From: Thauera chlorobenzoica
Lineage (GTDB): Bacteria; Pseudomonadota; Gammaproteobacteria; Burkholderiales; Rhodocyclaceae
Direction of reading: 5' to 3'
Assembly: GCF_001922305.1 (NCBI RefSeq)
Contig: NZ_CP018839.1
Location: forward strand, 2,914,001-2,978,000
DNA: 64,000 nt
Made by a program: the position numbers and the translations under genes. Within the stretch, counting starts at the first letter, position 1, and each line of letters begins with the position of its first letter. Below, in pieces: positions 26,350-34,281 of the stretch. The notes beneath the pieces are model-generated. The model made no database searches. It was not told the origin of the DNA and worked only from the letters and a program-made list of their open reading frames with translations.

Positions 26350-28526
26350 CGCGGCCATTCTCCTTGCCGATCCCGGCGCGGCTTGTTCAAGCGCCATTGG
26401 TGGAAACGCCCCACCCATTGCAGCAGCTTTTGCGGCGCGTGGGCGCGTTTCCATTCGCCGGCGGCATATTTGTTGGCTTCGGCGAGCGTCGGATAAACGT
26501 GGATGGTCGCGAGGATCTTGTTCAGGCCCAGCCCGTGGCGCATGGCGAGGACGTATTCGGCGAGGAGGTCGCCCGCATGTTCGCCGACAATGGTAACGCC
26601 GAGGATCCTGTCCTTGCCCGGCACGGTGAGGATCTTGACGAAACCGTGCGCCTCGCCATCGGTGATCGCGCGGTCGAGATCCTCGATGCCGAAGCGGGTG
26701 ACTTCGAACGGGATGCCGCGCTTGCCGGCCTCCTGCTCGTTGAGGCCGACGCGCGCCACTTCCGGATCGACGAAGGTGGCCCACGGCACCGCCGAGTAGT
26801 CGACACGGAACGTCCTGAACGGCGCGAACAGCGCATTCACCGCCGCATACCAGGCCTGGTGGGCGGCGGTATGCGTGAACTGATACGGGCCGGCGACGTC
26901 GCCGGCGGCGTAGATGTTGGGGTAACGGGTCTGCAGGTAGTCGTTGACCGCCACCGTATGCCCGGTCGGGATGCCCAGTTCTTCCAGGCCATAGCCCTCG
27001 AGGCAGGCCGCGCGGCCGACGGCGACGAGCAGTACGTCGAAGGGGATGCGGACCTCCTGGCCCCGGTGTTCGGCGACCAGGATCTTCTCGCCCGCGGCGA
27101 CGATGAAGCGTTTCGCCGCATGTCCGGTGCACAGCACGAGCCCTTCGGCGCGAAACCGTTGCATGACGATTTCCGACACCTCCACGTCCTCGCGCGGCAG
27201 GATGCGCTCGCCCCGCAGCAGCATCGTCACGCTGGCACCGAAGCGGGCGAAGGTCTGCGCCAGCTCCGCGCCGATCGGTCCGCCGCCGAGCACGAGCAAC
27301 CGGCGGGGCAGTTCGCGCAGGTTCCAGATCGTGTCCGAGGTGAAGTAGCCGACGTCGTCGATGCCGGGGATGGGCGGCACCGAGGGGCGCGCCCCGGCGG
27401 CGATGATGATGCTGCGCGTGGTCAGCGTCTCGCAGCCGCCGTCGCGGCGGGTGATCTCGACGGCCCAGGGCGAGACGATCTTCGCCCGGCCTTCGATCAC
27501 CTCGACGCCGAGGCCGGTGTAGCGCTCGATCGAGTCGTGCGGCTCGACGGTCTTGATGATCGACTGCACGCGCGCCATCACCTCGGCGAAGTCGAACTCC
27601 GCGCGCGCGTCGCGAATGCCGAACTCGTTGGCGCGCCGGATGTGCGACAGCAGCTTCGCCGAGCGGATCAGCGCCTTCGAGGGCACGCAGCCGGTATTGA
27701 GGCAGTCGCCGCCCAGCTTGTGTTTTTCGACCAGCGTCACCCTGGCCTTCACCGCCGCGGCGATGTAGCTGCTCACCAGCCCCGCCGCGCCGGCGCCGAT
27801 CACGACCAGGTTGCGGTCGAAAGTCGCCGGTTTCTTCCATCCGGCATAGACCTTGCGCGCCTTGACGAAGGCGACGAGCTTCTTCGCCAGCAGCGGGAAA
27901 ACCCCGAGCAGGGCGAAGGAGGCCAGCAGGGCGGGGGACAGGATGGCGCCGGCCGAGTCGATCTGCGCGAGCTGAGTGCCGGCGTTCACATAGACGATGG
28001 TGCCGGCGAGCATGCCGAGCTGGCTCACCCAGCAAAAGGTCCAGCTGCGGATCGGCGTCAGCCCCATCACCAGGTTGATGACGAAGAAGGGGAACAGCGG
28101 CACCAGACGCAGCGTGAACAGGTAGAAGCCGCCGTCCTGGTCGATGCCCGCGTTGATCGCACGCAGGCGTTCGCCGAAGCGGGCTTGCACCGCGTCGCGC
28201 AGCACGAAGCGGGCGGCGAGAAAGGCCAGCGTCGCGCCGATCGTGGAGGCGAAGGACACGATCAGCACGCCCCAGCCGAGGCCGAAGATCGCGCCTGCCG
28301 CGAGCGTCATGATCGCCGCGCCGGGCAGCGACAGCCCGGTGACGGCGACGTAGAGGGTGAAGAAGAGCAGCGCCGCGGCGAGCGGGTGCGCCTCACGCCA
28401 GGCCTCGATGGCGCCCTGCTGCGCCTTGAAGAAATCGAGACTGAAGTAGCGCCCGAGATCGAAGGCGAAGAAAAGGACGATCGCAAGGACGAGCGCGGCG
28501 AGCAGTACAAGTCGGCTGTGCTTCAT
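26346..28526 (-). CDS. TVP38/TMEM64 membrane domain fused to mercuric-reductase-like FAD oxidoreductase
   Basis: A 726-residue fusion. Residues 1-220 are a TVP38/DedA-like membrane domain (GLSLPGAAIMTLAAGAIFG, FLAARFVLRD, RLVPLFPFFVINLVMG). Residues 235-700 are a class I pyridine nucleotide-disulfide oxidoreductase with FAD motif GAGAAG (244-249), redox-active cysteines 275 and 280 in GGDCLNTGCVPSK, NAD motif GGGPIGAELAQ, and YAAGDVAGPYQFTH. The C-terminal dimer domain has HVYPTLAEA but no C-terminal cysteine pair like MerA. It probably passes electrons from NAD(P)H to a membrane-linked disulfide or metalloid substrate. Its stop overlaps the glycosyltransferase start. Confidence 0.88.
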   Translation of the reverse strand: MKHSRLVLLAALVLAIVLFFAFDLGRYFSLDFFKAQQGAIEAWREAHPLAAALLFFTLYVAVTGLSLPGAAIMTLAAGAIFGLGWGVLIVSFASTIGATLAFLAARFVLRDAVQARFGERLRAINAGIDQDGGFYLFTLRLVPLFPFFVINLVMGLTPIRSWTFCWVSQLGMLAGTIVYVNAGTQLAQIDSAGAILSPALLASFALLGVFPLLAKKLVAFVKARKVYAGWKKPATFDRNLVVIGAGAAGLVSSYIAAAVKARVTLVEKHKLGGDCLNTGCVPSKALIRSAKLLSHIRRANEFGIRDARAEFDFAEVMARVQSIIKTVEPHDSIERYTGLGVEVIEGRAKIVSPWAVEITRRDGGCETLTTRSIIIAAGARPSVPPIPGIDDVGYFTSDTIWNLRELPRRLLVLGGGPIGAELAQTFARFGASVTMLLRGERILPREDVEVSEIVMQRFRAEGLVLCTGHAAKRFIVAAGEKILVAEHRGQEVRIPFDVLLVAVGRAACLEGYGLEELGIPTGHTVAVNDYLQTRYPNIYAAGDVAGPYQFTHTAAHQAWYAAVNALFAPFRTFRVDYSAVPWATFVDPEVARVGLNEQEAGKRGIPFEVTRFGIEDLDRAITDGEAHGFVKILTVPGKDRILGVTIVGEHAGDLLAEYVLAMRHGLGLNKILATIHVYPTLAEANKYAAGEWKRAHAPQKLLQWVGRFHQWRLNKPRRDRQGEWPR

Positions 28527-28599
28527 GCTGTGGGCCCGGTCGGTTCATGGCTGGCGCAAGCGCCGCGGATGGCTTGGTCGTGCGCCCGATCACACATCA

Positions 28600-29787
28600 T
28601 CACCGCCTTGCGTTCGCCGGCAGCGCCTCGCGCCACTCGAAGAGCACGTATTCCGAGGCCTCGGCGTCGGCGAGGGCCTGGCGCATCATCCCGGGGTCGG
28701 CGGGGAGGCCGTTGCCGCTCAGCACGCCGCGATAAAAGTCGGCGTAGAAAGCATCGGGTTCGACGCGCACGCGATAGACGAGTGCGACCGCCTCGCGGCG
28801 CAGGGGCGCGTCGTAGCCCAGAACGGCTTCGGCTCCCGGCAACAGGCGGGTATCGGACAGCTCCGCGGCGAGATCCGGGCTCACTTCGCGGGCGATGCGC
28901 TGGCTGCGCAGGGTGCCGGCGAGCGGGCGGGCGCGGGCATCGACCTGGAACGCTTCCATCGTCACCCGCGGCGTGACGTAGGTCGGGAAGGCGTGGCCGG
29001 TGCCGGTATTGACGACGCGCAGCCGCCCGCCGAGACGTCCGGCGCGCGCTTGCGCCGGCTCCGCTTCGATCGTGACCCCCGCGGCCGTCATCTGCGGGTC
29101 GTGGATGCCGCGCCACAGATGGCGCCGATCCGGCATGTGGCACGATTGGCAGCTGCGTCCCTCGCGCGCGGCGGGGCTGGCGCGCCACTCGGCGTAGGTG
29201 TTCTCGAGCAGCTTGCCGTTGAGGGCGTAGCCGTCCTCCTCGAACTGGTGACAGGCGGCGCAGAAGCGGCTGTCGGCAAAGGCAGAGGTCGCCCGCCAGC
29301 CGTCGTGCGGCAGGCCGGCCCCGACAGGCGCAACCGAGCCGTCCCGGCGCGGCGGGCCATAACGGACGTGCCCGCGCACATGGCAGCCGGCGCAGGTCAG
29401 TCCCTGTTCGTGCCCCCGGCCGCCCGGCTGCTTGCGGATCGCGGCGACCAGCGACGAGGCCTGCTCGGCGAGCGGTGCGTGGCAGCGCAGGCAGGACTGG
29501 TGTTCGTGGTCCGCCTCGGGGGCCATCGCGAGGAGCTGGCCGAGCACGCCGGGCCCCATCGCCCGGGCGTGGTAACTCGTGCGCCAGTCGTCGAATTGCA
29601 CCGCATGGCAGCTCCCGCAGGCGGCCGGATCGAGCGTGGCCTCCTGCGGGGAAAACCGCGCGGGTGCTTCGCCCTGTGGCGCGAGGGGGCGCTGCCAATG
29701 GCGGGCGAGAAACCCCCCGCTGTCGGCGACCGCCAGGCCCGGCAGGAGCGCCAGCAAGGCGATGAGGAACCCGTGCCGGCTCCGCAT
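28600..29787 (-). CDS. Secreted pentahaem cytochrome c
   Basis: A 395-residue protein with signal peptide (residues about 1-21, ending AVA) and five CXXCH haem sites at 57-61, 99-103, 132-136, 176-180 and 213-217, all in the N-terminal 220 residues. The remaining part (RLRVVNTGTGHAFPTYVTPR onward) lacks haem sites and may form a beta-rich binding domain. It looks like the multihaem cytochrome c554/NapC-fold-associated class, but I do not recognise a named enzyme. It lies between the NPCAAK repeat peptide and the TVP38-FAD oxidoreductase, so a periplasmic electron-transfer role within the same operon is likely. Confidence 0.85.
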   Translation of the reverse strand: MRSRHGFLIALLALLPGLAVADSGGFLARHWQRPLAPQGEAPARFSPQEATLDPAACGSCHAVQFDDWRTSYHARAMGPGVLGQLLAMAPEADHEHQSCLRCHAPLAEQASSLVAAIRKQPGGRGHEQGLTCAGCHVRGHVRYGPPRRDGSVAPVGAGLPHDGWRATSAFADSRFCAACHQFEEDGYALNGKLLENTYAEWRASPAAREGRSCQSCHMPDRRHLWRGIHDPQMTAAGVTIEAEPAQARAGRLGGRLRVVNTGTGHAFPTYVTPRVTMEAFQVDARARPLAGTLRSQRIAREVSPDLAAELSDTRLLPGAEAVLGYDAPLRREAVALVYRVRVEPDAFYADFYRGVLSGNGLPADPGMMRQALADAEASEYVLFEWREALPANARR

Positions 29788-29825
29788 TTACGCAGCCACC
29801 CGCGGCACGTCCGCTCCAGCCCCCA

Positions 29826-30107
29826 TCACTTCTTCGCCGCGCAGGGGTTCATCGCTGCGCAGGGGTTTTTCGCCGCGCAAGGATTCTTCGCTGCGCAAGG
29901 GTTCTTCGCTGCGCAAGGGTTTTTTGCGGCGCAGGGGTTCGCGGCGGCACAAGGATTCGTACCGGTAGCGACGAGCATGGGCATGGCTTTCGAGGGCGCG
30001 ATGCCATCCGGCGCCGCCTGCACGGCGGCAGGCATGCCGAGCGCGGCGCTCAGGACGGCGGCGGAGAACAGCGTGCTCAATGTCTGACGGGGGTGGCTCG
30101 TTTTCAT
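29826..30107 (-). CDS. Secreted NPCAAK-repeat peptide
   Basis: A 93-residue protein. A signal peptide (residues about 1-31, SAALGMPAAVQA) is followed by a 19-residue spacer and then seven tandem hexapeptides NPCAA(A/K/M) from residue 51 to 92. Every repeat has one cysteine, so the mature protein carries seven regularly spaced thiols. A clear AGAGGA ribosome-binding site precedes the ATG. It is first in an operon with the pentahaem cytochrome, downstream of an ECF-type promoter motif. A second NPCAAK protein with a similar signal peptide is encoded at 34278-34883. Function unknown; metal binding or post-translational modification of the repeats is plausible. Confidence 0.75.
   Translation of the reverse strand: MKTSHPRQTLSTLFSAAVLSAALGMPAAVQAAPDGIAPSKAMPMLVATGTNPCAAANPCAAKNPCAAKNPCAAKNPCAAKNPCAAMNPCAAKK
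29832..29957 (-). repeat. Seven 18-bp tandem repeats encoding NPCAA(K/A/M)
   Basis: Imperfect 18-bp tandem units, coding on the minus strand and differing mainly at third positions, so the protein repeat is conserved better than the DNA. Related units occur at the two ends of the gene at 34278-34883. Confidence 0.9.
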
Positions 30108-30167
30108 GGTCGGATCCTCTTTGTCGATGGGCGTGACCGTGGACGGTTCCGGTGGTCACAGCACTTG

Positions 30168-30192
30168 GTCGTCGGGAGGGGGCGAATCCTTA
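30168..30192 (-). promoter_or_regulatory. ECF sigma promoter motif for the NPCAAK peptide-cytochrome operon
   Basis: Reading on the minus strand: TAAGG, a 16-bp spacer, then CGACCAA. The same pattern recurs four more times in this island, each upstream of a gene start. It lies about 60 bp before the ATG of the repeat peptide. Confidence 0.6.
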
Positions 30193-30546
30193 CGCCGGCA
30201 TGCACTCAGCGTGGATCGCTCCCGCGGCGTGCGGGAGAGGTGGTTCGAGTAGTTGCTCAGCGTCTTCATAGCATTTCATTCTCCTTCTGGTTGATCATGT
30301 CGTGCGTCCGTCGGGCAGCGCTGCAAGTATCTGCGAGAGCGGGGCACGGGCGGCGGCGTCCTGCACGACCCGCGCTCCTCCTCGATTCGCCGCCCGGGCC
30401 ACGGCAGAAGCGACAAAGGAAAACGAGGGGCAGATCTGCGATGGCTCCCGATGGAGGTAGGCATGCGACACCGTCTTCTTCGCCTTGCCGGCGCGATCTG
30501 CGCATTCATTCGTGGCGATGGTCGCGAGGATTCTGGCAGGCCGGTG

Positions 30547-30572
30547 TAAGGTTTGCCCCGTCCGTCCGACTA
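30547..30572 (+). promoter_or_regulatory. ECF sigma promoter motif for arsS
   Basis: TAAGG, a 15-bp spacer, then CGACTA, 41 bp upstream of the arsS start codon. It shares the extended TGTAAGG context with the copies at 34982, 35328 and 35449. Confidence 0.6.
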
Positions 30573-30612
30573 GTCACACGAATCCACCAGACGCTTGCGC
30601 AAGGAGCCCTCG

Positions 30613-31611
30613 ATGCACCCCACCTTTCCGCTGCTCGCGGCGACGGACTTCCCCCGCATCCGTCGCGGCCGGATCGAAACCCTGCAGGTGAACCTCGGCT
30701 ACCGCTGCAACCAGTGTTGCGTGCATTGCCACGTCGATGCCGGGCCGAAGCGCACCGAGGAGATGTCGGGGGCGACCGTCGACGCGGTGATCGACTTCAT
30801 CGACGCCAGCCCGACGCTGGCGACGTTCGACCTGACCGGCGGCGCGCCGGAGCTGAACGCGCACTTTCGCCGCCTCGTGCGGGCGGCGCGGGGGCGCGGG
30901 CTGCGCGTCATCGACCGCTGCAATCTGACCATCCTCGAGGAGTCCGGCCAGGAAGATCTGGCGACCTTCCTGGCCGCACAGGGGGTGGAGATCGTCGCCT
31001 CGCTGCCCTGCTATCTGGCGGACAACGTCGACCGCCAGCGGGGCAAGGGCGTCTTCGGGACGAGCATCCGTGCGCTGCAAAGACTCAACGCCCTGGGCTA
31101 CGGCGAGGACGGCAGCGGGCTGACCCTGAACCTCGTCTACAACCCGCAGGGGCCGGTGTTGCCGCCACCGCAGGCGTCGCTCGAGCGCGCGTACCGGGAA
31201 CACCTCGGCGCCGGGTTCGGCATTCGCTTCAACCAGCTGTTCGCACTCGCCAACATGCCGATCAAGCGCTTCGGCAGCACGCTGGTGTCGAAGGGGCAGT
31301 TTGCCGGCTACATGAGGATGCTGCGCGACGCGCACCGCGCCGACAACCTCGCCGCGGTGATGTGCCGCAGCCTCATCAGCGTCGACTGGCAGGGCTATCT
31401 GTACGACTGCGACTTCAACCAGCAGCTCGAACTGCCGATCGCGGCCGTCGGCCATCCGCGCCTGCACCTCCGCGACGCGACCGCCGCGACGCTCACCGGC
31501 GGCGCCATCCGGGTGGCCGACCACTGCTACGGCTGCACGGCGGGGAACGGCTCGAGCTGTGGCGGGGCGCTGGCCGACGGCCGCGCCGATGCCGCGGTTC
31601 GCGCCGCGTGA
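30613..31611 (+). CDS. arsS: Radical SAM/Cys-rich protein of the ArsS type
   Basis: A 332-residue radical SAM enzyme. The 4Fe-4S motif CX3CX2C is at Cys32, Cys36 and Cys39 in GYRCNQCCVHCHVDAG, and DLTGGAPELN follows as the SAM-binding GGE-like strand. The C-terminal Cys-rich domain has CDFNQQLELP and DHCYGCTAGNGSSCGGAL. It matches the family named arsenosugar biosynthesis radical SAM protein ArsS, also known for association with the selenodomain transferases found at 25-26 kb. The ATG at 30613 is chosen because AAGGAG lies just upstream; an in-frame ATG at 30595 lies before that site. A truncated methyltransferase follows. Confidence 0.85.
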   Translation: MHPTFPLLAATDFPRIRRGRIETLQVNLGYRCNQCCVHCHVDAGPKRTEEMSGATVDAVIDFIDASPTLATFDLTGGAPELNAHFRRLVRAARGRGLRVIDRCNLTILEESGQEDLATFLAAQGVEIVASLPCYLADNVDRQRGKGVFGTSIRALQRLNALGYGEDGSGLTLNLVYNPQGPVLPPPQASLERAYREHLGAGFGIRFNQLFALANMPIKRFGSTLVSKGQFAGYMRMLRDAHRADNLAAVMCRSLISVDWQGYLYDCDFNQQLELPIAAVGHPRLHLRDATAATLTGGAIRVADHCYGCTAGNGSSCGGALADGRADAAVRAA

Positions 31612-31658
31612 CGGCTGGGCTCGACGATGCCCGCCCTCCGACACAGGGGAAGCACGCC

Positions 31659-31961
31659 ATGCATGACATCGTGAAGGACTACTACGGCAAAGAGCTGCAA
31701 GGCAGCACCGACCTGCGCACCACCGCCTGCTGCGATGCGAGCCAGATGCCGGCGTGGCTCAAGCCGCTGCTGGCGAAGGTCCATCCCGAGGTGCTGTCGC
31801 GCTACTACGGCTGTGGCCTGGTGTGCCCGCCGCTGCTCGAGGGCTGCCGCGTGCTGGACCTGGGCAGCGGCGCGGGGCGCGACGTGTATGTGCTGGCTCA
31901 GCTGCGCGTGATAGTCGAAACCATGCGCCAGTGCGGGCTTGACGACCTCGAAGTAGGGTGA
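31659..31961 (+). pseudogene. Truncated ArsM-like SAM methyltransferase
   Basis: The first 82 or so residues read as the start of an ArsM-like methyltransferase (MHDIVKDYYG, then CCDAS, YYGCGLVCPP and the SAM motif I VLDLGSGAGRD). The sequence then loses similarity at about residue 82 and ends 18 codons later after crossing into the antisense of a YiiX-like gene. A normal family member is several hundred residues long, so most of the catalytic domain is missing. It sits directly after arsS, where a partner arsenic methyltransferase is expected. The deletion junction is near 31898-31910. Confidence 0.7.
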
Positions 31962-32642
31962 AACGTCGAAATCGCGCGGTGCGAACAGGCTGTGGTGGCG
32001 GATGTGCAGGATCTCTTCCATGCAGTCCGGGCACATCGGGTCGCCCGTGGAACGTTGTGTCACGATGGGCAGGATCGGATAGCGCACGGACTGAAAAGCC
32101 TGCGCGATCAGCGTCGAGCAGATCGCGCGCGTCGGGTCCGCGCTGCCCAGAGCGATCATCCGCCGCCGGAATCGCTGCGGCACCGGTGGGGTCGGCAGCA
32201 GGTAGCGTGCGAGGTCGATCACATTGCGCAAGTCGTACTGGTGGCCGATCCGCTCGGTGACATAGCAGATAACGCGGCGGCAGTCTTCTTCGCTCAGGCC
32301 TCGGGGACGGCAGATGCGGCTGTGAAGCCCGGCGAATTCGCCGACATCGACGCTGCGCACGCCCTCGACGACATCGGCTTCGACGAAGCAGTGCCCGTCA
32401 GGCGCCCGCCCGTGCAGGGCGTCGCCGACGAAAAGCGCCGCGTGCGACCAGGTCGATTGGGTCAGGTATTTCACCGCGGTGCTGATCCGCGAGTGGCCTT
32501 CGACCAGGAGCACGTCGCCCGGGCGCAGGCAGGCGAGAAGTTCGTCCGGTGGGGTGGGGCGGGATGTGCCGTGAACATGCACCGGGCGGCTGAGCGTGCG
32601 CCCGAGCCAGTGGCCGATGCGGTTGAATATCGGTCCCATCAT
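31908..32642 (-). pseudogene. YiiX-like permuted papain-fold hydrolase, 3' end replaced
   Basis: About 245 residues match YiiX/YebB-like permuted NlpC/P60 proteins: PGDVLLVEGHSRIS, the catalytic His67 in WSHAALFVGD, and Cys175 in RAICSTLIAQAF. After residue 245 the open frame runs on to 31527 only by reading the antisense of the truncated methyltransferase and arsS, so those last 125 or so codons are not genuine. The core looks nearly complete and may still fold. It is the last gene of the sigma factor operon. Confidence 0.65.
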
Positions 32643-32669
32643 GCTGTTCCCGGAGATGGGCCGCCAGGC

Positions 32670-32861
32670 TCAGCGCCCTTCGTCGGCGCCGCCTTCGCGC
32701 CGCCGCCGCGTCGCCTTGCGCAGGAAGACCATGTGCTTGCCGTAGTTGGTGCAACCCAGGCACATCATGGTGTGCACCTTGAGCGTGAACCGCTCGCGCA
32801 GCGTCAGCGTGCGCTCGAACCCTTCGGACATGAGGCGGGTCACCTCCTTGCAGCTGATCAT
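32670..32861 (-). CDS. Small zinc-finger (zf-HC2-like) putative anti-sigma factor
   Basis: A 63-residue protein starting MISCKEVTRLMSEGFE and carrying MMCLGCTNYGKH, a His/Cys pattern (Cys4, His30, Cys34, Cys37) that fits a short zf-HC2 zinc-binding anti-sigma domain. There is no transmembrane segment. The gene overlaps the sigma factor stop by ATGA, the usual sigma/anti-sigma arrangement. The zinc-thiol site could sense oxidants or thiophilic metals, as ZAS-type anti-sigma factors do (inference). Confidence 0.75.
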   Translation of the reverse strand: MISCKEVTRLMSEGFERTLTLRERFTLKVHTMMCLGCTNYGKHMVFLRKATRRRREGGADEGR

Positions 32862-33469
32862 TGGATGGCCTCCCCCTGGAACCAGCGATTTTCAAGACAT
32901 TCGCGCAAGCCGAGGCGGGCGCGGTGGAGGATCACCCAGCAGTTGCTGCGGGTGATCCCCAGTTGCTGGCAGATCTCCCCCGTTTCCAACTCGAGAAACT
33001 CGCGCATCATATAGACGCGGGCGATCTGCGCGGGCAGGTTGTCGAGGCAGGCGTCGAACACCGCCCAGAACTCTTTCTGCACAAAGGATGCATCCGGGTC
33101 GGACCAGGTGGCGGGGCGGTCGTCCGGGTTCCAGAAGCCGCGCTCGTCGAAGAGCGCGTCGAAGTCTTTCAGGTCGGCATCACCGCGGCTGTCGACGAGA
33201 TCGGCGCCGCAGACTTCGCGCGACGAGGCGCGGATGTGATCGACGATCTTGTTGCGCAGGATCGCGAACATCCAGGTCTTGAAGCTCGCACGACCGGCAA
33301 AGCTCCGCGCGCTGTTCATCGCCGCGATGAGGGCTTCCTGCACCATGTCCTCGGCCGCGCCCGAATCGCGCAGCTGGAGCTGCGCAAAACGCAGCATGTC
33401 GCGCCGGATGGCGATGAGAAATGGATCGTCCCAGGATATTTCCGCGGGGCGGGTGCCCTCATGCTTCAT
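32858..33469 (-). CDS. ECF-type RNA polymerase sigma factor
   Basis: A 203-residue sigma-70 family group IV protein. Region 2 spans about residues 15-85 (LQLRDSGAAEDMVQEALIAA, FKTWMFAILRNKIVDHIR) and region 4 about 140-195 (LDNLPAQIARVYMMREFLELETGEICQQLGITRSNCWVILHRAR, shown by its helix-turn-helix). The ATG at 33469 overlaps the preceding stop (ATGA). A TAAGG-CGAC motif upstream of its own operon and four similar motifs nearby suggest it activates itself and the whole island. Confidence 0.88.
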   Translation of the reverse strand: MKHEGTRPAEISWDDPFLIAIRRDMLRFAQLQLRDSGAAEDMVQEALIAAMNSARSFAGRASFKTWMFAILRNKIVDHIRASSREVCGADLVDSRGDADLKDFDALFDERGFWNPDDRPATWSDPDASFVQKEFWAVFDACLDNLPAQIARVYMMREFLELETGEICQQLGITRSNCWVILHRARLGLRECLENRWFQGEAIQ

Positions 33470-34281
33470 CGATCGCTCCTCCCGGACGGCGGTTGATATT
33501 CCTCCCCGCCTTCCACGAGGGCGGCGAGAAACCGATCGACCGACAGCGGCAGGTAGCCGGTGATCTCGAGCGTACGATCTTCGAACACGTCCTGCTCCGG
33601 GTGCGCGCGCAAGTGTGCGCCGATGACCGCATCCCGGTGCCGGAGCAGGCCTTCGATCCATGGTCGGTACAAGCGCAGCATCGCTCCCAGCCAGCGGTTC
33701 GCCGGCCAGGAAGGCCAGGCGTGATCGATCTCGAAGCGCCCGAGCATCCGGATGACGTCCGCTGCGGGGTACCAGGTTTCACCGGTGACCCAGCGATTGC
33801 AGGAGAACAGGCCGATCGGCTCGCCCCAGGCGTCCATCGAGATGGCGACCAGATGGCTGATCGCATCGTCCCCCGTCGGCCGGATTCCGCCCGCCTGGGC
33901 GAAGGCCTGTGGCGCCACCCCCGCAGGCATGCCCCCGGCACGGAGGAAGGTGTGGAAGTGCCCGTGCTCGATGCTGCCGCGGTGGGCGTGATAGTAGTAC
34001 TGGGCGTGCGTCTCGGCGTCGAAGACGTCGTCGCGTGGATAGTGCTCCATCTCGACGAACTCGCCCTGGCCGCGCAGGACTTCGCCGACCACATTGAGCC
34101 CGGCCTTGGCGAGCACCCGGCGGCACTCGAGCACTTCCTGCCCGGCCGCAAGCAGTGCGTGGCGGGTGGTCGGACCGAGATCCTCCAGTCCGGGCAGGAA
34201 ACCGGCCAGCTCCGGCTCCCGCACGGCCGCACCGCCCGGTGAGCGGGCGACCGTAGCAGCAGAGGAAGGCGTGGCATTCAT
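33466..34281 (-). CDS. Conserved-looking protein of unknown function, His-rich centre
   Basis: A 271-residue soluble protein that I do not recognise. It begins with a low-complexity leader (residues 1-22), then a helical part (RHALLAAGQEVLECRRVLAKAG), followed by a striking aromatic/histidine stretch YYYHAHRGSIEHGHFHTF about residues 94-111 that could bind metal. Later it has SMDAWGEPIGLFSCNRWVTGE. The start overlaps the stop of the NPCAAK cytochrome and the stop overlaps the sigma factor start, both by ATGA, so its amount is tied to both. A modifying or handling partner of the NPCAAK protein is possible, by position only. Confidence 0.7.
   Translation of the reverse strand: MNATPSSAATVARSPGGAAVREPELAGFLPGLEDLGPTTRHALLAAGQEVLECRRVLAKAGLNVVGEVLRGQGEFVEMEHYPRDDVFDAETHAQYYYHAHRGSIEHGHFHTFLRAGGMPAGVAPQAFAQAGGIRPTGDDAISHLVAISMDAWGEPIGLFSCNRWVTGETWYPAADVIRMLGRFEIDHAWPSWPANRWLGAMLRLYRPWIEGLLRHRDAVIGAHLRAHPEQDVFEDRTLEITGYLPLSVDRFLAALVEGGEEYQPPSGRSDR

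Larger units (their letters stand above)
30108..30612. promoter_or_regulatory. Divergent intergenic region with two ECF-type promoter motifs
   Basis: A 505-bp gap between the NPCAAK peptide operon (minus) and arsS (plus). It contains one copy of the TAAGG-n15/16-CGAC motif facing each way (30168-30192 minus, 30547-30572 plus). Two very short minus-strand frames start near 30269 and 30279 behind a GAAGGAGA sequence, but they run across the promoter motif and are not called. The rest shows nothing recognisable. Confidence 0.55.

Noticed and set aside
26304..28976. 890-codon plus-strand open frame
   Set aside because: Antisense to the TVP38-FAD oxidoreductase; no domain signal.
29832..29957. 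Tandem 18-bp units considered as a CRISPR-like or satellite array
   Set aside because: There are no spacers, and the units encode a regular hexapeptide in frame with a signal peptide.
30156..30279. Two tiny minus-strand frames (37 and 29 codons) behind a GAAGGAGA sequence
   Set aside because: They run over or stop near the ECF-type promoter motif and have no recognisable features; the Shine-Dalgarno match alone is too weak.
31527..31907. C-terminal extension of the YiiX-like open frame
   Set aside because: It is the antisense of the truncated methyltransferase and arsS end, with no hydrolase similarity; treated as read-through after a deletion.
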